Source of the DNA: Lingula anatina
Taxonomy: Eukaryota; Brachiopoda; Lingulata; Lingulida; Lingulidae
Length of the DNA stretch: 64,000 nucleotides
Direction of reading: 5' to 3'
NCBI RefSeq assembly: GCF_001039355.2
Contig: NW_019775569.1
Coordinates: 388,642 to 452,641 of the forward strand
Part shown: one piece after another, positions 37,601 to 47,736 of the stretch
How positions within the stretch are numbered: position 1 is the first letter of the stretch
Layout: every line of letters starts with the position of its first letter
Position numbers and translations under genes: made by a program
The notes under the pieces: generated by a model
The model's input: only the letters and a program-made list of their open reading frames with translations
The model's database searches: none
What the model was told of the DNA's origin: nothing

Positions 37601-38679
37601 CTTCAAAGTTGCCTGTATTGTTGCCAGCCCCACCTGTCCAGTCCAGGACTTTACCTGACATATCACGTTTTAGAAATATAGCACCGAAATGCACTAGCGA
37701 AACGCCTTCTGGCATATTTAAATGTGTTGTGGTCAACGTACCTTCTACAGACACTAATCCCAGCATTCAGTCTGTAGAGCCTGCAACCAAAGCATCAAGC
37801 ATGGCAGCAGTAGCATTTTCATCAACTGCCTCGCCTTTGTGTCTAGACAGTAAACAGGTTCCACCAAACACAGCAGCAGTGAGTGTGCCTGGAGCTGACC
37901 ACTCATCTACAATGGTAAGGTCATCTACAGCTGCAGCAAGTGTACCACCAGCTGGCCATTCTACCCCCAGGAAAGAAGCAGAGAAGCCATCCACAAAATG
38001 GTCTCCAGGTACCCAGTTCATACATCAGTCATGATATACAAACACCTACACACAAAGGCATTAAAAACCACATTCTAGGTAGACAGATAATTTTATTGGG
38101 AATGAGCCCTTGGGGTGCTTCATAGCTGCAAAGCTTGCCTAGCAGACTATTTTGATCTGTTAAGTCTGAAATCCAGCCATTAAAATAAAATATTGGTATA
38201 TTGTGTCCCAGTAGTGTCACTGGCCTTGGCCCAGGTGTCAGAAGCTAAGTTTAGATCATTGTGGTGCAAGAACCCTTAATGTTGCCANAAAAAAAAAAAA
38301 AAAAAAACTGGCAAGTATTTCGGCTCTCTACTTTCAATTTTATCGCTTTAGTAGTATGTTATTGCTTTATGTCAGCATTACTTCCAGGATTATCAGCACT
38401 TGGTATACGTAGAATTTTTTATCTGATCTTGTTTTTGTATCTAGCAACAAAGGCCCATGAGACCCTGGCAAGTGGAGAGAAAAGTTCAGAACTACAGCAA
38501 CAGACACAACAACATGTGATTAATACACAACCCACAGAAAAACCCTCAAGTGACTTACCAACAACACCATCCAGAAATGCAAGGAGAGCACAAAGTAATA
38601 TATTTTTTAAAGGGTTCCACTGTAGTGTGACCATTTTAGAATGTGTGCTGCACTGTTTTGTGAAGATTTTGCTTTTTAG

Positions 38680-38732
<53 letters not shown>

Positions 38733-41700
38733 CTACTGTATTATAGGAAATATATGAATGTTGGTGTTTAGAATGCTCAGCACAAATGGGAGCATTTATA
38801 CACAATAATTCTATATGGAACAATTATATTGGTTCGTCATGAAATGAGATTGCACAGTAAGCATGCACATCAGTAGCAAGAGGCGTGGTTATCAAGAACT
38901 CTCTTGGTGTGTATGTGTTTGACTTTTTTTTCAATACATTTTGGTGTATTTTGTCTTTTTTGACAGTTCATCATTTTTCCAACATATCGGATAAAAGTGA
39001 GCTAGCCAAGAAAGACTCGAAAGATGAACAAGTGGCTAAAAATAGTAAGAAATTGTCTAGTGCTACTGTGAAATCCACTAGTGCTGCTGCGAAAACTGCA
39101 ACTTACCAAGAATCTAAGTTTCTAGGATACTTGCAGAGTCTGAACAAGAAACTGACATCTAACTATGCAAAATATGACGTATTATCATCTGGTAGGAATG
39201 GCAAACAAGGTAGATGCATTGCCTGGCACATCCTCTGAATATAGCTATGATATTGACAATGGCAGTCAGTGTTTTGAGGCTAAGTGTCCTCTTTGCACCC
39301 TGAGCTTCAGAGATAACTTGACACTAACCTCTTCACTATAGCCTATCTTCATCGTGTCAAGTTACCTCTGACGAAAATAGTTTGACCTAGTTTATATAAG
39401 CCAATCGAATCCAAGTTTCAAAATTTTTCACCAAAGTTTGGTGAAAACGCTGATTGGTTGACCGTCAATCGGTAATCCTCGGCTGATTCCGCAAGCTCCA
39501 TACTAACAACAAAGTTATTATCAAGTGCGGAGACATCCGAGTAGTTCCGAGAGCATAACCGTACACAAAGAAAGCATGGCGTCTCCTACGAGTGACTACG
39601 TAAAATAATGTGTTAAGTTATCTCTTGATTCTTTGCAAAATATGAGTATATCAGAATTGAAACCAGAGCAGTTTGAGGCCCTGCATCATTATCTACTGAG
39701 GGATGATGTATTTTGCGTGCTGCCCACAGGTTACGGCAAGTCCCTGATATTCAGCCTTATCTTTGATTGGTCCGGATTTGAACAAAGCGCTCTTTGACTC
39801 ATTCGCGTTCATTGGCTAGATCGTTCAATGAGTCATTGAGTGCGGGCTTTAAATTTGATTGGCGGGCGGCGGGGGCAATCGAATGTGGTCAGAGGTAACT
39901 TGACACGATGAAGATAGGCTATAGTGAAGAGGTAAGTGTCAAGTTATCTCTGAAGCTCAGGGTGCCTCTTTGGATCCTCAGGGCAAATTTGCTGATTTGG
40001 CCAAGCAATTTAAAGGTGAGGATGAAGTGGGTCCACCATTGGATGAAACCCTGGCAGCAAACATCAATGATTTGTTTTGCCTGGGATTGAAGGGGACTTG
40101 ATTTGAGATGATGACTGAGTATTTTGAGACCAGAGAATTGCCCAGCACTCACCTTCCCCACTCCTGGTCTGTTGCAAAAAGTTGATTTGCCAGTTATGCA
40201 CACCACAAACCAGGCACATGGACAAAGTGCTTCAGGTAATGGGTACACCTCTGGTAAGAGGCTCCAGACTTATTGCTCAAGCAGCTAGTTAGATAGCTGA
40301 ACTTGATTTTTCTGGCCTATTGGATAAGTAAAGTACTTAAATCAGTTCATTTATAAATTGCATATGTGTTTGATAACCAATCAAGTTTTCCTGTTTGAAT
40401 TTAAACAAGATTTCATGTTTTATTTTGCATGACTTGTGCTTTAAAGGTACATACGAACCGAGCATCGGTGGAGCGTGGATTCCCAGTAACACATGTAAAC
40501 CACTTCTACTAGATTCTTATATGACTCAAATAAATTTGACATGCCAAGTGATAAACTGAATAGATCACTCGATCAGCCATAAAAGACCTTTAGACTGCTC
40601 CTTTCTTTAAATTTATGGTTGTAAATTTAACCTACTTCCGTGACCTACTTTCCTGCCCCATTGACATACAGCTTAGAATGCCAGCAGAAAAATCTGTTCA
40701 AACATTATTTTCGGGTAAAATTAAACAACGCCTTTTGGTAATTCTCTTAGTTATCCTACTTGAAACTATATGCTGGCATTTGGTTGGTTTTTGTGACAAA
40801 AAATTGACTTTGTATGCATCTTGAAAGTCTCATTTCATGACGAACCAACATAATTGCTTTATATAGAATTCAAAAATTAAACATAACTTGCCTGTAAGTT
40901 AAAGTTTGATTGTAATTCTATGAGGCAGTAATTAGTCTCTCCCACCTTCCTTAATTACATAACTTATGATAAAAGCAATGCAGATTATTATCAAAAAGTG
41001 AAGTTTAATAAAAAATATCATAATAGCAATGCAGATTATTATCAAAAAGTGAAGTTTAATAAAAAATATCATCCAAAAATGCTAGAAAACCTGATGTGCA
41101 CTGTGTATTCTAATTTCATCTCCTCACCTATAATTGTCTCATATACTTACAATCATACTTCAATTTACAAGTAAGTTTCCTTTAATTTTTGAATTAAGAC
41201 TAACAAAGACTGTGGAGGGCTATTCAAACTAAGATTCAATAACCACAAAATATTTTAAATTTAATAGATATGGTTCAGAAACAACTGAAACTAAGCAGAA
41301 AATTATACATGGAAATGTAAAATTATCAATTATGAAATTAGGTATGACATTGTGAAAAAATACATGATGCAAAAGAGAAATCAGTGCCTACGCTGCCTTT
41401 GTTTGGAAACAAACAAAGCAGAAAACAAAATTGAATAAAAGAACTGAGCTCACAATGTGCCCTCATAAGATGAGGTAGGTGGCACGAGACGCAATCACTT
41501 CAGGTCACCATAATTGGTTGAATATCCATTCAAACAAACATGCCTCCTCAAGATCCTCATATACCCATAGGGTATGTCCTTGAAACTCAGAGTAGGGGTA
41601 TTTAATGTGCCTTTGTTAGTTTATTATTATGATTATTATTAGTGTGTGTGTGTGTATTTATGGTTAAACATTTTCTACTTTAGGTCTAAATAAAAAGACT

Positions 41701-44700
41701 GCCAACAAGAGAAGAAGTAAAGGTCGACCTACGAAAAGAGCTGCTTCAAAGTTGCCTGTATTGTTGCCAGCCCCACCTGTCCAGTCCAGGACTTTACCTG
41801 ACATATCACGTTTTAGAAATATAGCACCGAAATGCACTAGCGAAACGCCTTCTGGCATATTTAAATGTGTTGTGGTCAACGTACCTTCTACAGACACTAT
41901 TCCCAGCATTCAGTCTGTAGAGCCTGCAACCAAAGCATCAAGCATGGCAGCAGTAGCATTTTCATCAACTGCCTCGCCTTTGTGTCTAGACAGTAAACAG
42001 GTTCCACCAAACACAGCAGCAGTGAGTGTGCCTGGAGCTGACCACTCATCTACAATGGTAAGGTCATCTACAGCTGCAGCTAGTGTACCACCAGCTGGCC
42101 ATTCTACCCCCAGGAAAGAAGCAGAGAAGCCATCCACAAAATGGTCTCCAGGTACCCAGTTCATACATCAGTCATGATATACAAACACCTACACACAAAG
42201 GCATAAACAACCACATTCTAGGTAGACAGATAATTTTATTGGGAATGAGCCCTTGGGGTGCTTCATAGCTGCAAAGCTTGCCTAGCAGACTATTTTGATC
42301 TGTTAAGTCTGAAATCCAGCCATTAAAATAAAATATTGGTATATTGTGTCCCAGTAGTGTCACTGGCCTTGGCCCAGGTGTCAGAAGCTAAGTTTAGATC
42401 ATTGTGGTGCAAGAACCCTTAATGTTGCTAAATTGGTCTCTCATGTATGTGGGCCCAAATCTCCGAGAGTCATGTAAAAACAAATGTTTCCAACTTTTTG
42501 CTTAGGATAAGTGTAAGTGATGGAGGTCTTAAATCATTCTTCACTTATTAAATCTGACTAGAAAAGTACGATTTTGGATAAAATTTTCTCTTAAGAGATT
42601 ATTTAAAAGAAAAACAAACTTAAAAAACAATCTTCTATTTTAGAATAACAAAACCACTATATCAACCAAAGGAAAGTATGGGAAAGTTGTTGTAGACCCC
42701 AGGAAAACCTTTTTTTTTTTTTTTTTTTGCACTTAACTCACCGAAAGAGTTTATATCCCTTTAAGAGTTGTGATGGACTTTTTTATTTTGCAAGATTATC
42801 GCAGAGGGTGCTTCAGCAAAGGAGGACCATTGGTTGATTAGTTAGAGAAAAATATTGTTTAATCCAGGAAAATTCATTCAGTAGTTTTTCAAAAAATCTT
42901 ACACTGTGCATTTCTAATATGCTTAGTATTTTCAATATATTCACCAAATCTTAGATATTCAAAAAAGTGAATATGTTCCCTCAAAAAATATAGAGGTTTT
43001 ACAATTTAATCTCAATATTTTGTATTTCTCTTTTCAGGTTTGAAGGCTCTGATTAATATGGCATCTCCTGAGAAACCTATAATTGAGATTTCTGTAGAGA
43101 AGAATCAAGGACTGAAACCTTCAACATCCAGATCCAAATCAAGCAAACCATCAGTGCCATTAAATGTTGCTTATGTCCCTGATGGATTATTAAGTACAGA
43201 ACTGTTGAAAGATAACAACTCTGATAGTTCACCAACAGCAAGTCTGTTACAGTCCAGTGACAAAAGTACAGAACAACAACAAGAAATATCAGGAATTTGC
43301 TCAGGTCTGCATACAAACTCAACTTTTCAGACCATTTCTCCCGGTGCTATATTACTTACTCCTAGTTCAGATTCCACTGCACACTCACACTTAGGTTATT
43401 TTCACAGTCCATGTCCAGCTGCTCAGGGTGGCATGGTAGAGGGAAACAACATGTCAAAGAAGACAATTACAAAGCATGTTAGAGTGTTGTCCTTTAAGAA
43501 GGATTCAAAAGTTTCAAAACCTGTCACTGCTAAATCAAAAGCAGCTCTTCCTACAGACGAAGGTGTAATATGTGATAAAAAGCAGAGAAGAAGGGCACCA
43601 AAAACAGACAGAAATGTGGAGACCAACTTCTTTGTAGGTAAACGGCCCATTGAGACAATCAATGTTTTTCAAGAAAGGAAACTGCCATCTTTGCATCCTA
43701 AGAAAAACCTGAATTCTAAAAAAGAAACAGTTAGGGATTTGCTCAGAGCTAAGATGGAAGGTAAAAAAATAGCCCAAGGAAACGATGCCAATCAGGTGGC
43801 TATGCCATCTGCAGAAAATGCACAACAGGTAATCCTGAGTGATTTGGTTTGCCCACCTCAGNNNNNNNNNNNNNNNNNNNNNNNNNNNNNNNNNNNNNNN
43901 NNNNNNNNNNNNNNNNNNNNNNNNNNNNNNNNNNNNNNNNNNNNNNNNNNNNNNNNNNNNNNNNNNNNNNNNNNNNNTTTTTTTTTTTTTTTTTTTGCAC
44001 TTAACTCACCGAAAGAGTTTATATCCCTTTAAGAGTTGTGATGGACTTTTTTATTTTGCAAGATTATCGCAGAGGGTGCTTCAGCAAAGGAGGACCATTG
44101 GTTGATTAGTTAGAGAAAAATATTGTTTAATCCAGGAAAATTCATTCAGTAGTTTTTCAAAAAATCTTACACTGTGCATTTCTAATATGCTTAGTATTTT
44201 CAATATATTCACCAAATCTTAGATATTCAAAAAAGTGAATATGTTCCCTCAAAAAATATAGAGGTTTTACAATTTAATCTCAATATTTTGTATTTCTCTT
44301 TTCAGGTTTGAAGGCTCTGATTAATATGGCATCTCCTGAGAAACCTATAATTGAGATTTCTGTAGAGAAGAATCAAGGACTGAAACCTTCAACATCCAGA
44401 TCCAAATCAAGCAAACCATCAGTGCCATTAAATGTTGCTTATGTCCCTGATGGATTATTAAGTACAGAACTGTTGAAAGATAACAACTCTGATAGTTCAC
44501 CAACAGCAAGTCTGTTACAGTCCAGTGACAAAAGTACAGAACAACAACAAGAAATATCAGGAATTTGCTCAGGTCTGCATACAAACTCAACTTTTCAGAC
44601 CATTTCTCCCGGTGCTATATTACTTACTCCTAGTTCAGATTCCACTGCACACTCACACTTAGGTTATTTTCACAGTCCATGTCCAGCTGCTCAGGGTGGC

Positions 44701-47700
44701 ATGGTAGAGGGAAACAACATGTCAAAGAAGACAATTACAAAGCATGTTAGAGTGTTGTCCTTTAAGAAGGATTCAAAAGTTTCAAAACCTGTCACTGCTA
44801 AATCAAAAGCAGCTCTTCCTACAGACGAAGGTGTAATATGTGATAAAAAGCAGAGAAGAAGGGCACCAAAAACAGACAGAAATGTGGAGACCAACTTCTT
44901 TGTAGGTAAACGGCCCATTGAGACAATCAATGTTTTTCAAGAAAGGAAACTGCCATCTTTGCATCCTAAGAAAAACCTGAATTCTAAAAAAGAAACAGTT
45001 AGGGATTTGCTCAGAGCTAAGATGGAAGGTAAAAAAATAGCCCAAGGAAACGATGCCAATCAGGTGGCTATGCCATCTGCAGAAAATGCACAACAGGTAA
45101 TCCTGAGTGATTTGGTTTGCCCACCTCAGTCAAAGGACTTGCTTACACAAAAGACAAATGGTATTGATTTAACCTTTGTTGAAAAGTCAGATCTGTGTCC
45201 TGCGTCTGATGCCCTAGCAGCACCAGCTCTGAGGCAACATCCATCAGCACCAGCCTTCAGTAGGCAGACATGGGCAACAGTCTTTGGAGAGAATTCCAAT
45301 CAGGCTTATCAGCCATATCCTTGCATAGAAAAGGCTAAACCTGACTGTACAGAAAGGAGAAGACAAAACAAACATATTCACAAGCATAAGCATAAAAACA
45401 TAAATCACAAAAGAAGTTGTTCCAAATATAGCACTAAAAAGTATGAAAGTGGTCAATTGCCTGTTTTTAGTTTCTCTGCTCCATCTGTCTTGGAGAAAGT
45501 GGAATCAAACCCACCAACCCAAGGGGACATGTGTACAGCCATCTCTCCTCAGCCAATACTACAGATGGAATTGACTTCACCTGCCGTGATATTACCAACT
45601 GTGACTAGTTCTCAAACAGCACCACACATTATTAATGATGATGCAGCTGGGAACAATCAGTTATTACCATGCTCTGACAGTAGTGCCACTACAAAATTTG
45701 TGTCACAAGAGCTCCACAAATCAGAGATGACAGCAGCAATGTTCACATCAGTTAAAGATAATATAGAGCACAGTACTGTGGAGCCTACCAGTAAACTGAC
45801 ACCAGTCCCTTCAAAAACAATTCAAGATAGTAATGAAAGTGAAGTGGCAGAAACATTGGTCTGTCTTGCAACTAGGTTACCAGACCTAATGGATCCAGAC
45901 CTTGAAAACACCACTGCCTCCCTGCAGATGGCAACAGGTGGCAAGAAGGTTGATTCTAGTCAGGAGATGAAACCCAGGGGCCGGAAAAGGAGAGAGAGGG
46001 TGAGCCATTCATTTTTTAGCAGGTTAATCATGTTAAAAACTGCTAAATAAATTTTTCATTTCAACAATTCCTTATAGTACAGGGTGACCCAAAAAAACAG
46101 AACCCATTTTTTTTTTTAATTTTACAAAGATCTATCAAAGTAATTTGCTGGACTTAAATATGTGCATGATCATTCCCTGAAGTTTCAGTTTTCTTGGTCG
46201 CTTTGCATAAAAATTATATTCATTTTAAAAATATGCTCCAAATGGCTTCAAATGCATTGGATGCATACTTGCATATGTTGGGAAAAAATTATCAATTTCT
46301 CAAGCACATTCCTCTTTCGGGATTTCCTGAATTTTTGCTGTGAATGCTCCCCACAGTTCACCAATCATTTGAGGGTTGTTCTGGTTCACTTCAGCTTTGA
46401 GATACTCCCACAGAAAAAAATCTGGTACCCCCACAGAAAAAAATCTGGGGGTGGGGTTCAAGTCGGTGAATACAGTGCCCACTCGACATCACACTTCCTG
46501 CCGATCAGTCTCTCCTAAAATTGCTATGTGGCAGTTAATACTCAGATCATCTATTCTGAAAGCGACCAAGATAACTGAAACTTTGGGGAATGAGCATACT
46601 CATATTGAAGTTTTAAGTCCAGCAGATTTCTTGAAATTAGATGAACCTTTGTAAGATTTAATAATTTTTTTTTTTTTTTTTTTTGGGGGGGGGGTCACCC
46701 AGCATATACATCTATACAATTATATGATCAGCCCTGTATACTATAATTTGATGAAATACATTTTTTGTTTCACGTTTTTAGGATGTGTGTGAAAAGCATT
46801 CTTAGAATATATATTTTACACTTAATTGGGCATCGTTTTTATGCTTTTTCTGCAAAAATGACCCAAAACATGAAAGGATCTGTAGTTGATAAAAATGAAT
46901 CATGGTTGTGCAATAAGTGTCAGACTGTAATCAGAGTCTACATTTACATCATAAAGGAGGCATCAGCTTTTTTAACATCTTCATCAACTGATGTAAGTGT
47001 GGTATATATCTTTTCAGGGAAAATGTGATGAGCCCAGAGCAAAAAAGGTAACAATCCCTTAAGTAAGGAAAAGAAAATCTGATAAATAGTTTAAAGCAAT
47101 TTACTGCCATGATGTCATTAAATTGTATCTGAACATAAAAGCATTTAATTCGTCTTATGTCAGAAGTAGAAAATGTTCATTGTTAAGGGTATGTATAAAT
47201 AACATCAGCTGCTGCAGATATTTTACCCTAAAAAGATTTTTCTATCAGATTGTTCATGGTTCCACTATAAGATTTCCTATTTTAATACTTAAAAGTAAAA
47301 GTAACATTGATTTTAGTGATAATTATCACTTACTTCGGAACAGAATATTTATGAAATAGCTACAGATCACTGAGTGTTGCATGGCTGATGACCTATTAGC
47401 AATTCTCACTTTGGTTGATAAATTGGGGGAATAACCAGGTTATAAATAGGGGCAGCTAGAATCCCAGCGTGGGTCTCTTGAATTGACAGATGTATATATG
47501 GATTCCTTGCTATTTCCCCTGGTCCAACCTTTTTAAATGTCCAAGCTACACCCCCGCTGATGATGCTATTGTGACAAGAGCAAGATGTAGTTGTCTCATA
47601 ATTTTTTATTCCAAAGTGATTATTATCAGTAAAACATTACTATATTAATAAATATTGTATTGTTTGGTTTCAGAGCAAGTTGAAAAAGCTTTCCAAGATG

Positions 47701-47736
47701 GATGTTGACAAGTTTCTTTCCAAGCTTCATGGGTAG
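28607..47736 (+). CDS. NPAT: NPAT, histone gene transcription co-activator
   Basis: Nuclear cyclin E/CDK2 substrate that activates replication-dependent histone genes in histone locus bodies. Thirteen exons join in frame to about 1341 residues (human about 1427): 28607-28649, 31178-31348, 32087-32854, 33062-33155, 33408-33606, 34329-34475, 35712-35805, 36036-36140, 36414-36563, 37541-38008, 44306-45999, 47018-47047, 47674-47736. Exons 1-2 form the N-terminal LisH motif (LPSEKARLVLGYLKEVGSL), as in NPAT. Exon 7 carries IEMTKHDPVFDSLFKLF; exon 10 has a GRPTKR AT-hook-like patch; exon 11 is long and low-complexity; the basic end closes with MDVDKFLSKLHG, like NPAT C-termini. Exons 9, 10 and 11 occur a second time (38445-38594, 41684-42151, 43038 to the gap) through apparent assembly duplication. 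Confidence 0.88.
28814..29404. other. Assembly gap (591 N)
   Basis: Run of N inside NPAT intron 1, preceded by a G-run at about 28789-28804 and followed directly by a minisatellite; both are common causes of assembly failure. Frames drawn through it are meaningless. Confidence 0.98.
29405..29590 (-). repeat. Minisatellite, 31-bp unit, six copies at the gap edge
   Basis: Six near-identical 31-bp units (ccttcacagcctgacttctg...), the last one partial in sequence identity. The array runs into the N gap, so the true length is unknown. On minus it continues the open frame of the adjoining LINE reverse transcriptase, so it seems to have grown from LINE coding sequence. Confidence 0.9.
29586..30790 (-). 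pseudogene. Non-LTR (CR1/jockey-like) reverse transcriptase remnant
   Basis: Decayed minus-strand LINE pol in NPAT intron 1. From 5' to 3' on minus: a glutamine/lysine-rich region (30796-30300), the block LHAWQTGIIIPLPKSK typical of 'W-x-x-x-x-I-PIPK', then LLDPFQFAYRHNRNIDGAL and LFIDYSLAFNTI, the reverse-transcriptase F-V-D-F-S-x-A-F-N block, and LDFLLDRSQAVKVG before the minisatellite. Several frameshifts separate these blocks. The catalytic Y-x-DD region would lie in the gap. Confidence 0.7.
30791..31177 (-). repeat. Partial R repeat, reversed, in NPAT intron 1
   Basis: 'gcatcaaaattgacaaagtaacctattttgtacatc' at about 30930 is the reverse of the R phrase seen left of 26 kb. Otherwise AT-rich intron up to exon 2. 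Confidence 0.5.
31349..32086. other. NPAT intron 2
   Basis: Non-coding. 31885-31975 contains a block ('tatttgctggcatttggtcagtttttgtggca') that recurs in the 40449-40827 insertion, suggesting a small dispersed element. Confidence 0.45.
33607..34328. other. NPAT intron 5, nothing identified
   Basis: AT-rich intron with no recognised gene or repeat. Confidence 0.5.
34476..35711. other. NPAT intron 6, nothing identified
   Basis: Non-coding intron; a G-run near 34753-34762 is the only notable low-complexity tract. Confidence 0.5.
36259..38286 (+). repeat. First allele-like copy of the NPAT exon 9-10 region
   Basis: Starts at a poly-A run and is nearly identical to 38288-38690 plus 40393-42430. 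It holds NPAT exons 9 and 10. It ends at 'aatgttgcca' just before a single N at 38287, exactly where the other copy continues 'aatgttgctaaattgg'. This looks like a contig end. Confidence 0.85.
38682..38727 (+). repeat. (CA)n microsatellite
   Basis: CA repeat of 46 bases; the same tract in the other copy (36652-36673) is shorter. Further CA tracts are at 50854-50875, 59742-59772 and 63310-63350. Confidence 0.95.
39295..39965. mobile_element. Fold-back DNA element with 76-bp arms
   Basis: Arms at 39295-39370 and 39890-39965 are inverted copies with one mismatch in 76 bases. The direct repeat CTCTTT flanks it (39289-39294 and 39966-39971). Each arm is itself a hairpin: CAGAGATAACTTGACAC near its outer part pairs, with one mismatch, with GTGTCAAGTTACCTCTG at its inner end. 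The 519-bp interior holds a RecQ-like fragment. It interrupts the gag-like remnant. Superfamily not assigned. Confidence 0.85.
39576..39797 (+). pseudogene. RecQ-like helicase N-terminal fragment inside the fold-back element
   Basis: From ATG 39576 the frame has a stop at codon 11, then reads ELKPEQFEALHHYL, DDVFCVLPTGYGKSLIFSLI and stops at 39797. Q-motif-like KPEQ followed by a Walker A PTGYGKS is characteristic of RecQ-family SF2 helicases. Only about 74 codons remain; the DEAH box and other motifs are missing. It is bounded by the arms of the fold-back element, so it appears captured. Confidence 0.7.
40449..40827 (+). mobile_element. 379-bp insertion present in only one NPAT copy
   Basis: Splits sequence that is continuous at about 36726 in the other copy ('gctttaaa' then 'gtctcatttcatga'). 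The right end shares a block with 31885-31975 in NPAT intron 2, so it is probably a dispersed short element. Termini and target duplication are not clear. Confidence 0.55.
42585..42760 (+). repeat. TTAA-type MITE, partial copy 3
   Basis: Resembles the right half of the MITE at 7414-7748 ('tctcttaagagatt', 'aagtatgggaaa-ttgttgt', 'ccaggaaaa') and ends 'atatccct' before TTAA at 42761-42764. The left half is missing and a poly-T run interrupts it. Its last part recurs at 43978-44028 by the assembly duplication. Confidence 0.6.
42713..43861 (+). repeat. Unmerged first copy of NPAT intron 10-exon 11
   Basis: Apparently identical to 43981-45129 (offset 1268), from a poly-T run to the N gap. It contains the start of NPAT exon 11 (43038 onwards) cut off at 43861. 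The second copy reads on through the cut. Two overlapping contigs placed side by side explain it. Confidence 0.88.
43862..43977. other. Assembly gap (116 N)
   Basis: N run separating two identical copies of the NPAT exon 11 start. Confidence 0.98.
46080..46702 (-). mobile_element. Mariner-like transposon remnant
   Basis: In NPAT intron 11. The left end CAGGGTGACCC follows a TA; the right end reads GGGTCACCC then 'agcata', so the termini are inverted GGGTGACCC. On minus the interior carries the transposase tail: DLNPTP, then DFFLWEYLKAEVNQNNPQ and GELWGAF, matching the 'SPDLxPxDFFLWGYLK' region of mariner transposases. The rest is deleted, poly-T and poly-G runs sit by the right end, and a 23-bp piece (ccacagaaaaaaatctgg) is duplicated within it. 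Confidence 0.7.

Larger units (their letters stand above)
38972..40330 (+). pseudogene. Degenerate gag-like coding remnant interrupted by a fold-back element
   Basis: Left part (to about 39289) reads as a lysine/serine/alanine-rich protein (DKSELAKKDSKDEQ, KFLGYLQSLNKKL), then after a frameshift VDALPGTSSEYSYD. The right part (from about 39972) reads DPQGKFADLAKQFKGEDEVG and PLDETLAANINDLFCLGL, followed by an ENCPAL-type stretch. This order resembles gag-like proteins of DIRS/Ngaro-type retroelements of marine invertebrates, but that assignment is from memory of general layout and is uncertain. The left part also has plausible splice borders (gacag before, gtagg after), so it could be an extra NPAT exon absent from the first copy. 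Confidence 0.4.
38288..42430 (+). repeat. Second allele-like copy of the NPAT exon 9-10 region, with insertions
   Basis: Begins right after the N at 38287 in poly-A and repeats exon 9 (38445-38594) and exon 10 (41684-42151). Relative to the first copy it carries two extra segments: about 38730-40392 (gag-like and fold-back elements) and 40449-40827. It also has a local ~53-bp duplication near 40967-41072 and a few substitutions, the pattern expected between two haplotypes. Confidence 0.82.

Noticed and set aside
38419-38823. Minus-strand frame rich in Cys-Val repeats, and its partner at 36328-36690
   Set aside because: The repeats are translations of the CA microsatellite and the rest is antisense to NPAT exon 9.
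36259-45129. True tandem exon duplication within NPAT
   Set aside because: Breakpoints fall on N positions and homopolymers, copies are near identical, and a single set of exons already gives a full-length in-frame NPAT.
43077-45456. Several minus-strand frames of 66-96 codons opposite NPAT exon 11
   Set aside because: Shadows of a long low-complexity coding exon, duplicated along with it; no motifs.
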